Assembly (NCBI GenBank): GCA_016713535.1
Contig: JADJOY010000018.1
Location: 124,001-188,000, forward strand
Reading direction: 5' to 3'
DNA from: Deltaproteobacteria bacterium
Lineage (GTDB): Bacteria > JADJOY01
Length of the DNA: 64,000 nt
Shown: positions 1 to 7,860 of the stretch, in pieces
How positions within the stretch are numbered: position 1 is the stretch's first letter
Layout: the number at the start of each line of letters is the position of its first letter
Program-made: the position numbers and the translations under genes
Notes under the pieces: generated by a model
Told to the model about the DNA's origin: nothing
The model's input: only the letters and a program-made list of their open reading frames with translations
The model's database searches: none

Positions 1-845
1 CCGGCGTCGAAGCGCGCCTTGCGCGCCACGTCGAAGTCGCCGACGCCCGCGCCGCCCAGGTCGCCGCTTCCGTCGGCGAGGTCGCTCCACTGGAGCGCGC
101 CGTCCGCGCTCCACACGCCGGCGAACCAGTCGGCGGTGGAGGTGGGTGTGGAGGCGGTGCCCGCGACGCCGACGCGGCCGTCGCCGGCGACGTCCACGGC
201 GAATGCGGTGGTGAGCTGATTCAGGTCGAAGTCGTCGGCCTGGATGTCGTGCCACACCACCTCGCCGGTCGCGAGGTCGAGACGACTGAGCAAGATGGCG
301 CGGACGTCGCCGGTGACGTCGGTGCGCGTGAGGAGAAAGGCCCAGCCGGCCGCGTACACGGCGTCGCCGTCGATCGCGAGCGCCATCACCTCGCTGGCGC
401 CGGGCGGGAAGGCGACCGACTGCCAGAGCCGGCGGCCGTCGGGCGCGAACGCAGCGACCACGCCTTGGGTCTGGTCGTCGTCGCCGACGAGGCGCCCGGC
501 CGCCACCACGGTGCCGTCGGCCGCAGCGGCGAGCGCGTTGACCGCGCCGCGGCTCTCGAGGGTGCCGCTCGCCTGGATGGGGGCGAAGCTCGCCGTCCAG
601 CGCGGGTGGCCTTCGTCGTCGAGGAGCGCGGTCAGCGGGCGCTGGGCTTCATCGAGCCCAGCCCACCCGCCGACCGCCAGCGCCGGCCCCGGGACGAGGG
701 CGGCGTCGCGGAAACCACCCACCTCCGCGGCGAACGGGTCGCCGGGGGAGGCGGGGTCGTCTCCGCCACCGCAGCCACCACCGAACGGGATGAACGCAAC
801 CAGCACGGCGACGGGGAGGAGCCAAGGGCGCATGGTTCGTCTCAT
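1..845 (-). CDS. Partial lipoprotein with PQQ-like repeat segments, cut by the window edge
   Basis: Reading the minus strand from an ATG at 845 (or an in-frame ATG at 833) gives an open frame that runs off the left edge, so the C-terminus is missing. The start reads MRRTMRPWLLPV, followed by a hydrophobic stretch and GGGC, a loose lipobox, then an Asp/Gly-rich tether. The body has repeated blocks of the type 'V-A-A-G-R-L', 'VYAAGWAF', 'VGVAGTAST' alternating with 'LWQSV', 'VVWHDI' and 'LQWSDL'. This spacing of W and AG motifs is typical of beta-propeller or delta-60/PQQ-like extracellular proteins. No function can be assigned. It follows the MDR dehydrogenase gene by about 40 bp in the same direction. 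Confidence 0.7.
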   Translation of the reverse strand, partial: MRRTMRPWLLPVAVLVAFIPFGGGCGGGDDPASPGDPFAAEVGGFRDAALVPGPALAVGGWAGLDEAQRPLTALLDDEGHPRWTASFAPIQASGTLESRGAVNALAAAADGTVVAAGRLVGDDDQTQGVVAAFAPDGRRLWQSVAFPPGASEVMALAIDGDAVYAAGWAFLLTRTDVTGDVRAILLSRLDLATGEVVWHDIQADDFDLNQLTTAFAVDVAGDGRVGVAGTASTPTSTADWFAGVWSADGALQWSDLADGSGDLGGAGVGDFDVARKARFDA

Positions 846-888
846 CGGCGCGGTGGTCGAGGACTTGAGGAGGCGTGAAGGCCGATCG

Positions 889-2103
889 TCACCCCCGCGA
901 GTGATCGAACATCACCTTGATGGCGCCTGTCGACTTGTCGAGGGTGGTGTCGATCGCCTTGCGCCACTCGCCGAGCGCGAAGCGGTGGGTGACCAGTCCG
1001 TCGACGGTGAGCGCGCCTCGCCCGAGGAGGTCGATCACGGCATCGTAGGTCCGCATCGCGCCACCCTGCCAGCTCTCGCAGCCGTGGGCGTAGATGCCGG
1101 TGAGGTCGAGCTCCTGGTGCCAGATCGGGTTGAGGTCGACCTTCTGGCGCGAGAGCTCGAAGCCCACCATCACCACCGCGCCGCCGGCGCGCGCCCAGCG
1201 CAGCGAGTCCTGGATGGTGGCGGCCGAGCCGATCGAGTCGTAGACGACGTCGTAGCCGCCGAGCAGCGTGCGGTTGCCGAAGAGGCCGGTGTAGAGCTTC
1301 GCGCCGGTGATGCGCGCCGTCGCGGCGTAGACGTCCTCGCCGCGGATGATCTCATCGGCGCCGAGGCGCTTCGCGGCTTCCGCCTGGTGCGCGTGCCGGG
1401 CCACCGCGGTGAGGTGGCAGCGCGGCGACACCGCGCGCACCGCTTGCAGCACGCACAGGCCGACGATCCCGCAGCCCACCACCAGGGCCTTCTGGGTGGG
1501 AGCGGGCGTGCGCTTGAGCGCCGCGTGCAGGCCGGTCGAGAGCGGCTCGATCATCATCGCCTGCTCCGCCGAGAGCCGCTCGGGCACGGGGTAGATCTCG
1601 GTCTCGTGCGCGGTGTAGGAGTCGCTGAAGCCGCCGCCCACGCCGCGCGGGCCGACGCCGGCCGAGGCGTTCTCGCAGCGGGTGTAGTTCTGCGCGGCAC
1701 AGTGCGGACAGATCGGCTCGATCTCCTGGCTCAGGCAGGTCGCGCCCTGGAAGCGTGTGTCCATGACCACGCGGTCGCCGCGGCGGACCCGCGTGACGCC
1801 GGGGCCGACCTCGACCACCTCACCGACGGTCTCGTGGCCGAGGTAGATGCGCTGGTAGCCGGGGAGCGCGACGGGCGAGACGTCGGGGTCGGCCTCGACG
1901 AAGAGCAGGCTCACGTCGCTCGCGCAGACGCCGCACAAGTGATTCTTGACCCGCACCCAGCGCGGTCCCGGGAGCGGCGGCTCGGGGATCTCGGCGAAGT
2001 GGGACGGCGAGATCGCGCTGAAGGCGACTCCCGGCCACACCGGGCGCAGCGCCTTCACCACCAGCGCGCGCGGGATGTCCTTGTCGACGTAGATCGTGCG
2101 CAT
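889..2103 (-). CDS. Zinc-dependent MDR dehydrogenase (threonine/sorbitol dehydrogenase-like)
   Basis: A 404-residue medium-chain dehydrogenase/reductase. The start is the ATG at 2103 (MRTIYVDKDIPRAL); longer readings add a low-complexity leader that runs into the repeat region. Seen: a catalytic-zinc loop with LCGVCASD and a downstream GHETVGEVVEVG, a Cys-rich structural lobe (CLSQ...CPHCAAQNYTRC) with non-standard spacing, and a Rossmann glycine motif VGCGIVGL near the middle. The family oxidises secondary alcohols or polyols with NAD(P); the substrate is unknown. Its neighbours upstream are a second MDR enzyme, an aldolase and a YCII protein. The 356-bp repeat-bearing gap before it means it may have its own promoter. 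Confidence 0.85.
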   Translation of the reverse strand: MRTIYVDKDIPRALVVKALRPVWPGVAFSAISPSHFAEIPEPPLPGPRWVRVKNHLCGVCASDVSLLFVEADPDVSPVALPGYQRIYLGHETVGEVVEVGPGVTRVRRGDRVVMDTRFQGATCLSQEIEPICPHCAAQNYTRCENASAGVGPRGVGGGFSDSYTAHETEIYPVPERLSAEQAMMIEPLSTGLHAALKRTPAPTQKALVVGCGIVGLCVLQAVRAVSPRCHLTAVARHAHQAEAAKRLGADEIIRGEDVYAATARITGAKLYTGLFGNRTLLGGYDVVYDSIGSAATIQDSLRWARAGGAVVMVGFELSRQKVDLNPIWHQELDLTGIYAHGCESWQGGAMRTYDAVIDLLGRGALTVDGLVTHRFALGEWRKAIDTTLDKSTGAIKVMFDHSRG

Positions 2104-2159
2104 GGGCCAAGGACTACCACAGCGGCACGCTCGCGGTGGCCAAGGCCGATCGGCGGCGC

Positions 2160-2343
2160 TCGCTTCCTGGCGCCCGACGAAGCGGGCGCGCTCCAGCCGA
2201 TCGGTCGCGGTTGGGAGGGGCACGCGCCGCGTGCCCGGCGATACGCGTGAACGCGCGCATCACCGCGCGCGTCGATCCCTCTACGATCCCGATCGCTTCC
2301 TGGCGCCCGACGGAGCGGGCGCGCTCCATCCGATCGGTCGCGG
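2160..2343. repeat. Two 51-bp direct repeats, each with a GC hairpin
   Basis: Positions 2160-2210 and 2293-2343 match at 49 of 51 bases. Each contains a perfect 7-bp inverted repeat, GCGCCCG/CGGGCGC (2170-2189 and 2303-2322). The loop of the second copy is ACGGAG, which on the minus strand is CTCCGT, the hexaloop shared with other elements in this window. The first copy has the one-base variant CTTCGT. Between the second copy and 2459 lies another hairpin (GGGCGGGC/GCCCGCCC, 2371-2391). The whole 2104-2459 gap shows no gene. Confidence 0.8.
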
Positions 2344-2428
2344 GTCGCGGATCCGATCGATCGCTGCTGCGGGCGGGCGCTGGGCCCGCCCCTTACGGCC
2401 CGCGCGGCGGCTCGAGAGCGGATGTTCG

Positions 2429-2455
2429 TAGGGGCGGGGCCTGTCCCCGCCCGCG
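2429..2455 (+). repeat. Dispersed GTAGGGG hairpin element
   Basis: GTAGGGGC followed by an 8-bp perfect stem (2432-2439 with 2445-2452) and a CCTGT loop. An inverted copy, identical over about 26 bases, lies at 7776-7802. It sits 5 bp beyond the stop of the MDR gene ending at 2460, so it may also act as a transcription end. Confidence 0.75.
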
Positions 2456-2459
2456 GACT

Positions 2460-3485
2460 TCAGCGATGGGGCTCGATCACGACCTTCATCGAGTTCTGGG
2501 GCTTGGCGGTGAGCATGAACCCCACGCCGATCTGGTCCATCGGCAGCTTGTGGGTGACGAGCTTCGCCACCGGCACGCGCTTCGAGCGGATCAGCTCGGT
2601 CGAGATCGCGAGGTCGTTGGGCGCCGCGCCGTAGGACGGCATGAGCTTGATACCGTTGCGCCAGAAGTCGTTGACGGGAACCGGCAGGTCGACGCCGGGA
2701 TCGGTGGGCGCGAAGAACATCACCGAGCCGCCCCGGTCCACCGAGCTCAGCGCCTGCGTGAACGCGGGGCGTGCGCCGGTGCACACGATCACCAGATCCG
2801 CGCCGCGCCCCTCGTTGAGCTCGCGCACCCGCGCCGGGACGTCGTCGGTGGCGCGGATCACGTGCTCGGCGCCCAGCGCCTTCGCCATGTCGAGGCGGAA
2901 GTCGGCGACGTCGGTGGCGAGGATGCGCCCCGCGCCGAGCGCCTTGGCGAGCATGACGTGCATGAGCCCGCTGATGCCGCTGCCCAGCACCAGCACGCTG
3001 TCGGACGGCCGCAGGTTGGCGACCCGCTGCCCGCGCACCACGCACGCGAGCGGCTCGACGAAGGTGCCTTCCTCCCAGCTCACCTCGTCGGGCAGTTTGA
3101 TGATCCCGCGATCCGTCTGCAGCGCCGGCACCCGCAGGTACTCGGAGAAGCCGCCGGGATCGAAGTTCGTGGTGTGGAGCGTCTCGCACGCGGTGTGGTC
3201 GCCGCGCAGGCAGTAGCGGCAGGTGTTGCACGGCACGTGGTGCGAGACGAACACCCGGTCGCCCGGCTCGTAGCGGGTGACGCCGGCGCCCAGCTCCACG
3301 ATCTCGCCCGCGATCTCGTGGCCGAGCACCAGCGGCGCCTTCTTGATGCGGTACCACTCCATGACGTCGCTGCCACAGATGCCGCTGGCGTGGACCTTCA
3401 CCAGCGCCTCGCCCGCGCCGATCTTCGGCACGGGCAGCTCTTGAACGCGGACGTCGTCGTTCCGGTAGTACATCCCGACGCGCAT
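2460..3485 (-). CDS. Zinc-dependent MDR alcohol/polyol dehydrogenase
   Basis: 341 residues, starting MRVGMYYRNDDVRVQEL at the ATG 3485, about the usual length for sorbitol/threonine-type dehydrogenases. Seen: catalytic-zinc HASGICGSDV and GHEIAGEIVELG, a canonical four-cysteine structural-zinc lobe (CNTCRYCLRGDHTAC), and a Rossmann motif VLGSGISGL about residue 175. The family performs NAD(P)-linked oxidation of a secondary hydroxyl. It starts 14 bp after the aldolase stop, so the two are almost certainly co-transcribed and may act on consecutive sugar or polyol intermediates. The substrate is not recognisable from sequence. Confidence 0.88.
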   Translation of the reverse strand: MRVGMYYRNDDVRVQELPVPKIGAGEALVKVHASGICGSDVMEWYRIKKAPLVLGHEIAGEIVELGAGVTRYEPGDRVFVSHHVPCNTCRYCLRGDHTACETLHTTNFDPGGFSEYLRVPALQTDRGIIKLPDEVSWEEGTFVEPLACVVRGQRVANLRPSDSVLVLGSGISGLMHVMLAKALGAGRILATDVADFRLDMAKALGAEHVIRATDDVPARVRELNEGRGADLVIVCTGARPAFTQALSSVDRGGSVMFFAPTDPGVDLPVPVNDFWRNGIKLMPSYGAAPNDLAISTELIRSKRVPVAKLVTHKLPMDQIGVGFMLTAKPQNSMKVVIEPHR

Positions 3486-3499
3486 GGAGGCGGCCCCGC

Positions 3500-4315
3500 T
3501 CACTTCTTCTTGGCGGCGGCGGTCTCGTCGGCGACGGCCGCGTTGAAGACGTCCAGGGTCTGCTTCACGCTCAGGTTCTCGTGGATCATCGCCGCGAGCG
3601 CCTTCATCGTGGGCACCGGGTGCGGCGCCTGCCACACGTTGCGGCCGAGGTTCACGCCGATGGCGCCCTTCGACATGCCGTCGTGGATGAACTCGAACAC
3701 TTCCTTCTCGGTCTCGCACTTGGGTCCGCCCGCGATCACCACCGGCACCGGGCAGCCGTGCACGACCTTGTCGAAGCCTTCCTCGCACCAGTAGGTCTTG
3801 ACCACGCGCGCGCCGAGCTCGGCGCACACCCGCGAGGCGAGGCCGAGGAAGCGCGCGTCGCGCTTGTCGAGCTCGCGCCCCACCGCGGTGACGGCCATCA
3901 CGGGGATGCCGTAGTCCTCGCAGTCGTTCACGAGGTCGGCGAGGTTCATGAGGGTCTGGCTCTCGTACTCGCTGCCGACGAACACCGAGATGCCCACGGC
4001 GGTGGCGTTGAGGCGCAAGACCTCTTCGATGCTGGTGGTGACGCCCTCGTCGGCGAGGTCGGCGCCCACCATGGTGCTGCCACCCGACACGCGCAGGATG
4101 ATCGGCACGTCGCAACCGGCCGGCACCGCCGCGCGCAGCACGCCGCGGGTGCAGAAGAGCGCGTCGGCGTAGGGCAGCAGCGGCGCGATGGTCTCGCCCG
4201 GGCGCTCGAGGCAGCGGGTCGGACCCTGGAAGTAACCGTGGTCGATCGGCAGGAAGTAGCACTTCCCGTCCGGCTTGATCATGCGGGCCATGCGATTGGC
4301 CATACCCCAATCCAT
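3500..4315 (-). CDS. DeoC/LacD/FbaB-family aldolase, LsrF-like
   Basis: 271 residues. The ATG at 4315 has a strong AGGAGG six bases upstream. The order of motifs follows class I TIM-barrel aldolases of the archaeal FBA/LsrF group: FLPIDHGYFQGP near the N-terminus, then VVKTYWCEEGF, whose lysine is the expected Schiff-base residue, then VVIAGGPK and GAIGVNLGRNVWQ, which should bind phosphate. LsrF itself is a thiolase acting on phospho-AI-2; other members are fructose-bisphosphate aldolase or ADH synthase. No lsr genes are nearby, so naming it lsrF would go too far. Partners are the MDR dehydrogenase downstream (14 bp) and YCII upstream (57 bp). Confidence 0.85.
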   Translation of the reverse strand: MDWGMANRMARMIKPDGKCYFLPIDHGYFQGPTRCLERPGETIAPLLPYADALFCTRGVLRAAVPAGCDVPIILRVSGGSTMVGADLADEGVTTSIEEVLRLNATAVGISVFVGSEYESQTLMNLADLVNDCEDYGIPVMAVTAVGRELDKRDARFLGLASRVCAELGARVVKTYWCEEGFDKVVHGCPVPVVIAGGPKCETEKEVFEFIHDGMSKGAIGVNLGRNVWQAPHPVPTMKALAAMIHENLSVKQTLDVFNAAVADETAAAKKK

Positions 4316-4372
4316 CGTCGTCCTCCTGTGTGCTTGGAATCGAAGGGAAACGTTCCGGGCGCGACGTCCCGT

Positions 4373-4663
4373 TTACTTGGGATACGCCTGGCGGAAGGGA
4401 TGTACCGAGTAGCTGGCGAACACGCCGCCCACCACGAACGGGTCGTGGGCCATGAGCTTCTTGGCGGCGTCGAGGGTCTCGGCGTCGAGCACGATCACGG
4501 CACCGACCGAGGTGGTGTTGGCGTCGTCGCGGATGGGCCCCGCGAACGCGATGCGGCCCTCGGCGTCGAGCTTGTCGAGCGCGGCGACGTGGGCGGCGCG
4601 GTACTGATCTCGCTTCGCCGTGCCGTCCGGCCCGTCGTGACCGATGAACACGAATAGAGCCAC
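4373..4663 (-). CDS. YCII-family small protein
   Basis: 96 residues from a GTG start at 4663, with AGGAGG five to six bases upstream. The sequence MALFVFIGHDGPDGTAKRD, the AFAGPIRDD segment and the 'AHDPFVVGGVF' block near the C-terminus match the YCII ferredoxin-like fold, in which a His/Asp pair is thought to be catalytic in YciI-type hydrolases or dehydrochlorinases. It heads the aldolase/dehydrogenase string and probably shares its transcript. The substrate is unknown. Confidence 0.8.
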   Translation of the reverse strand: MALFVFIGHDGPDGTAKRDQYRAAHVAALDKLDAEGRIAFAGPIRDDANTTSVGAVIVLDAETLDAAKKLMAHDPFVVGGVFASYSVHPFRQAYPK

Positions 4664-4839
4664 GGGGCCTCCTCGCTCGTGGGAACAGCCTTCGGCTCGA
4701 ACGGATCGTCGGGCCGCGGTGGTTGGAAAGCCAACTGAGGGAACGGAAAACGAGCGTATCGCGGTGCCCCCGGGCCAGCAAGGCGAAGGGGAAGACCACG
4801 GGACGCGCGGTCGCCCGCGCCCGGCGATCGCTCGGGCCG

Positions 4840-4955
4840 GCCGCGGCGCAGCGCTCGAGGGCGTACTCGCGGATGGACTCGAGGGGGCGGTAGCCCTCGC
4901 CGCCCGGCTCGAGGGCCACCGGCGCCTTCTCGACGACCCCCGTCGCGACGACCGC
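4840..4955 (-). pseudogene. Fragment of a third cyclase-STAND protein
   Basis: On the minus strand, positions 4955-4840 read VVEKAPVALEPGGEGYRPLE and then SIREYALERC. This lines up with NLVEKSLVVVDPGGERYHFLE and TIREYAAERL in the intact neighbour (5054-7687). Only about 35 residues from the region after the STAND ATPase survive; the cyclase, ATPase and TPR parts are absent and no start is present. It is best read as a deletion remnant of a tandem paralogue. The rest of 4664-5053 holds a TTCGTAG hairpin element (4972-5003) and nothing else recognisable. Confidence 0.75.
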
Positions 4956-4971
4956 CGGCCGTCGCGGAGCC

Positions 4972-5003
4972 TTCGTAGCGCCGGGGCCTCCGTGCCCCCG
5001 CGA
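4972..5003 (+). repeat. TTCGTAG + CTCCGT-loop hairpin element
   Basis: TTCGTAGCG followed by CCGGGGC-CTCCGT-GCCCCCG and CGA. It aligns base for base with 29114-29145, where the stem is CGGGGGG/CCCCCCG. The loop-closing pair is C-G here and G-C there, a compensatory change. Confidence 0.75.
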
Positions 5004-5053
5004 GCAAGGGGTCCGATCGAGGCCCGGTGGCGAACGTTCGTGAACGAGTCGGG

Positions 5054-7687
5054 CTAGTGGCCCGCGAGCCAGCGCCGAGCCTCGGCGAGCGCGTCCTCGT
5101 AGACGAGCGCGCGTCCGCCGGCCTCCGCGGCGGCGAAGCGCTCGTCACCGAGCGCCGCGCGGGTTCGCGCGAGGTGGGGCGCGAGGAACTCGTCATCGAC
5201 CGGCTCGCGCTGCGAGCCCAGGCGCAGCCGGTGCGCCTCCGAGGCGCCGAAGATCCGCGCCGCGACCTCCCACTCGCCGCGCACATCCGCGAGCGCCGAG
5301 CACACGTCGAGGGCGACCTGTCCGGTGGTCCGGACGCCGGCCTCGGCCACCACGGCGAGCACCTCGGCGAGGTGCTCGCGCGCCTGGTCGAGCTTGCCCC
5401 GGCTCACGCACACCATCGCGAGGTTGACCAGGTTGAGCGAGATGTTGATGCGGTCGCCGCTCTCACGCGCGACCGCGAGAGACTGGTGGTAGAGCGGCTC
5501 GGCGCGATCGAGTCGCCGGGCGTGACGGTGGATCTCCGCGAGCGCCATGATCGCGGCCTGACGCGGGCGGGGATCGGCGAGCCGCTCGGCGAGCACGAGC
5601 GCCTCCTCGCAGTGCCGCAGCCCACCCTCGACGTCCCCGCACATGTAGGTGGAGATGCCGAGCATGCGCAGCGCGTTGGTGGCGCAGTCGTCCGCGCCGA
5701 TCGCGCGCGCGATCTCGAGGCTCGCGCGCGCTTGCGCCTGCGCCTCGGCGTAGCGGCCGAGCGGGATGCTCATCCACGGCAGCTGCGCCAGCACGCGCGC
5801 TCGCAGGCGCGTCGGCTGCTCGGCGCCGGGACGCTCGAGGGCGCGGAGGGAGTGCTGGAGGCCGAGCTCGAGCAGGCCCCGCGACCACCAGTAGTCTCGG
5901 AGCGCGAGCACCAGGCGCAGACCGCTCTCGGCGCGCCCCTCGGTGCGGTCGCAGGAGGCGAGCGCGGCGAGGAAGTTGTCGTGTTCGGCGTCGAGCGACC
6001 GCCACTCGTCGTCTTGGCAGGTCCCCGCGTCCGCGCTCAATCGATCCGCCCACTCGAGGTAGTGACCCAGGTGACGTTCGCGGATGGCGTTGGCCTCGGG
6101 GTCGGCGCCGAGCCGCTCGGCCGCGTATTCACGGATGGTCTCGAGGAAGTGGTAGCGCTCGCCGCCGGGGTCGACCACGACCAGCGACTTCTCGACCAGG
6201 TTCGCGACGAGATCGATCACGTCCTCCGCGTCCACGCCGTCGCCGGCGCAGACGGACTCGGCGGCGGCGAGCGTGAAGCCGCCGGCGAACGCCGCGAGGC
6301 GCCGGAACACCTGCCGCTCGGGCTCGCTCAGCAGGTCGTAGCTCCAGTCGATCAGCGCGCGCAGCGTCTGCTGGCGGGGCAGCGCGACGCGCTCGCCGCG
6401 CGAGAGCAGCCGGAAGCGATCGTTCAGACGCTCGGCGATCTTGTCGAGCGAGAGCGTCCGCACCCGCGCCGCGGCGAGCTCGATCGCGAGCGGGATGCCG
6501 TCGAGGCGGCGGCAGAGCTCGGCCACGACGCGCGCGTTCCCGGCGTCGAGCGCGAAGCCGGGCGAGACGCTCGCGGCGCGGTCCGCGAAGAGCCGCACCG
6601 CCTCCGACGCGGCGGCGCTGGCCACCGACACGGCGTCGCCGGGCGCCGGCATGGAGAGCGGCGGCACGCCGTAGGTGACCTCGCCGGCGAGCCTGAGCGG
6701 CTCCCGGCTGGTGGCGATGATCCGCGAGCGTGGGCTCGCGCGCAGCAGCGTGGCCGCGAGCTCGGCGGCGGCGCCGATCACGTGCTCGCAGTTGTCGAGG
6801 ACCACCAGCCGCTCCTCGCCCGCCAGCCGCGCGCCGAGGACCTCCGTCACCGGCTTGCCCGGGAGCTCCACGATCCCGAGGGCCGTGGCCACCGCGCGCG
6901 GTACCTCCTGCTCGTCGGTGTGCGGCGCGAGCTCGACGAACCACACGCCGTGCTCGAACCGCTCCATCACGTCGCCGGCGAGCTGCAGCGAGAGGCGCGT
7001 CTTGCCGGTGCCGCCCGTGCCGGTGAGCGTCACGAGCCGCGCACGCGCGAGCAGCTCCGCGACCTCGGCGAGCGCGCGCTCGCGGCCGATGAAGTGGGTG
7101 AGCTTGAGCGGCAGGTTGTTGGGGAGCGCGTCGAGCGTCTTGAGCGGCGGGAAGTCGTCCCGCACACCCTCGATCACGAGCTGGTGGACGCGCTCGGGGC
7201 GGCTCAGGTCGCGCAGGCGGCGCTCGCCGAGGTCGCGCAGCGTGGTCCCGGACGGCAGCCGCTCGCGGATCAGCTCGTGGGTCGCGTACGAGAGCAGCAC
7301 CTGTCCGCCGTGGGCGGCGCTCATCAGCCGCGCCACGCGGTTGAGCAGCGGCCCGACGTAGTCGTCGCCGCGTTCCTCGGTCTCGCCGGTGTGGAGCGCC
7401 ATGCGCACGCGGATCTCCCCGGGCTCGCCCCACGGCTCGGCGGCCAGGGCGCGCTGGGCGTCGGCCGCGGCCGCGATCGCGGCGGGCGCCTTCGCGAACG
7501 CCACTTGGAAGGCGTCGCCGATCATCTTGTACGGATAGCCGCCGTGGGCCGCGAAGGCGGCGCGCAGCAGGCTCTCCTGGCGCGCGTGCGCGCCGGCCAT
7601 CCACCCGGGGTGGCGCTCCCAGAGCTGGGTCGAACCCTCGACGTCGGTGAACAGGAACGTGACCGTTCCGGTGGGCCGCTGGCTCAT
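5054..7687 (-). CDS. Class III adenylate cyclase + STAND ATPase + TPR regulator (copy 1)
   Basis: 877 residues from ATG 7687 (MSQRPTGTVTFLFTD); a GTG at 7708 adds seven residues and is less likely. Residues about 5-165 are a class III cyclase domain with the expected catalytic set: metal-binding D15 and D58, K54 and D109 for the base, N116 and R120 for the transition state. This set predicts an active adenylate cyclase. An AfsR/LuxR-type STAND ATPase follows (Walker A TGTGGTGKT, Walker B VVLDNCEH, sensor TSREPLR, GIPLAIELAAAR), then a winged-helix segment and TPR-like helices to the end. No DNA-binding or membrane segment is visible. The signal sensed is unknown. The paralogue at 7861-10506 lies directly upstream. 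Confidence 0.9.
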   Translation of the reverse strand: MSQRPTGTVTFLFTDVEGSTQLWERHPGWMAGAHARQESLLRAAFAAHGGYPYKMIGDAFQVAFAKAPAAIAAAADAQRALAAEPWGEPGEIRVRMALHTGETEERGDDYVGPLLNRVARLMSAAHGGQVLLSYATHELIRERLPSGTTLRDLGERRLRDLSRPERVHQLVIEGVRDDFPPLKTLDALPNNLPLKLTHFIGRERALAEVAELLARARLVTLTGTGGTGKTRLSLQLAGDVMERFEHGVWFVELAPHTDEQEVPRAVATALGIVELPGKPVTEVLGARLAGEERLVVLDNCEHVIGAAAELAATLLRASPRSRIIATSREPLRLAGEVTYGVPPLSMPAPGDAVSVASAAASEAVRLFADRAASVSPGFALDAGNARVVAELCRRLDGIPLAIELAAARVRTLSLDKIAERLNDRFRLLSRGERVALPRQQTLRALIDWSYDLLSEPERQVFRRLAAFAGGFTLAAAESVCAGDGVDAEDVIDLVANLVEKSLVVVDPGGERYHFLETIREYAAERLGADPEANAIRERHLGHYLEWADRLSADAGTCQDDEWRSLDAEHDNFLAALASCDRTEGRAESGLRLVLALRDYWWSRGLLELGLQHSLRALERPGAEQPTRLRARVLAQLPWMSIPLGRYAEAQAQARASLEIARAIGADDCATNALRMLGISTYMCGDVEGGLRHCEEALVLAERLADPRPRQAAIMALAEIHRHARRLDRAEPLYHQSLAVARESGDRINISLNLVNLAMVCVSRGKLDQAREHLAEVLAVVAEAGVRTTGQVALDVCSALADVRGEWEVAARIFGASEAHRLRLGSQREPVDDEFLAPHLARTRAALGDERFAAAEAGGRALVYEDALAEARRWLAGH

Positions 7688-7775
7688 CGTGGTTTCGGGG
7701 TCCCTCACCCCTCGGGCTCACGTCATAGGCGGATCCGAGCTGGAGTGCCAAACGGCGTGGGTGCGGCGCACGCCT

Positions 7776-7802
7776 GCGGGCGGGGACAGGCCCCGCCCCT
7801 AC
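7776..7802 (-). repeat. Inverted copy of the GTAGGGG hairpin
   Basis: Reverse complement of 2429-2455, with stem 7778-7785/7791-7798 and the same loop. It lies in the 173-bp gap between the two cyclase-STAND genes and may work as a transcription end or boundary. Confidence 0.75.
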
Positions 7803-7860
7803 CGGCGTCGTCGAGCGATCGTGCCATTCCGGGGGCTGGAAACGATCGGTAACGGCGTGC

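Noticed and set aside
3500-4315. Naming the aldolase lsrF and inferring AI-2 processing
   Set aside because: The fold fits, but no lsrK, lsrR, lsrG or Lsr transporter is present and close families have other substrates.
5027-7852. Very long plus-strand frame opposite the cyclase-STAND gene
   Set aside because: High GC removes stop codons on the antisense strand; the translation has no motif and mirrors the true gene.
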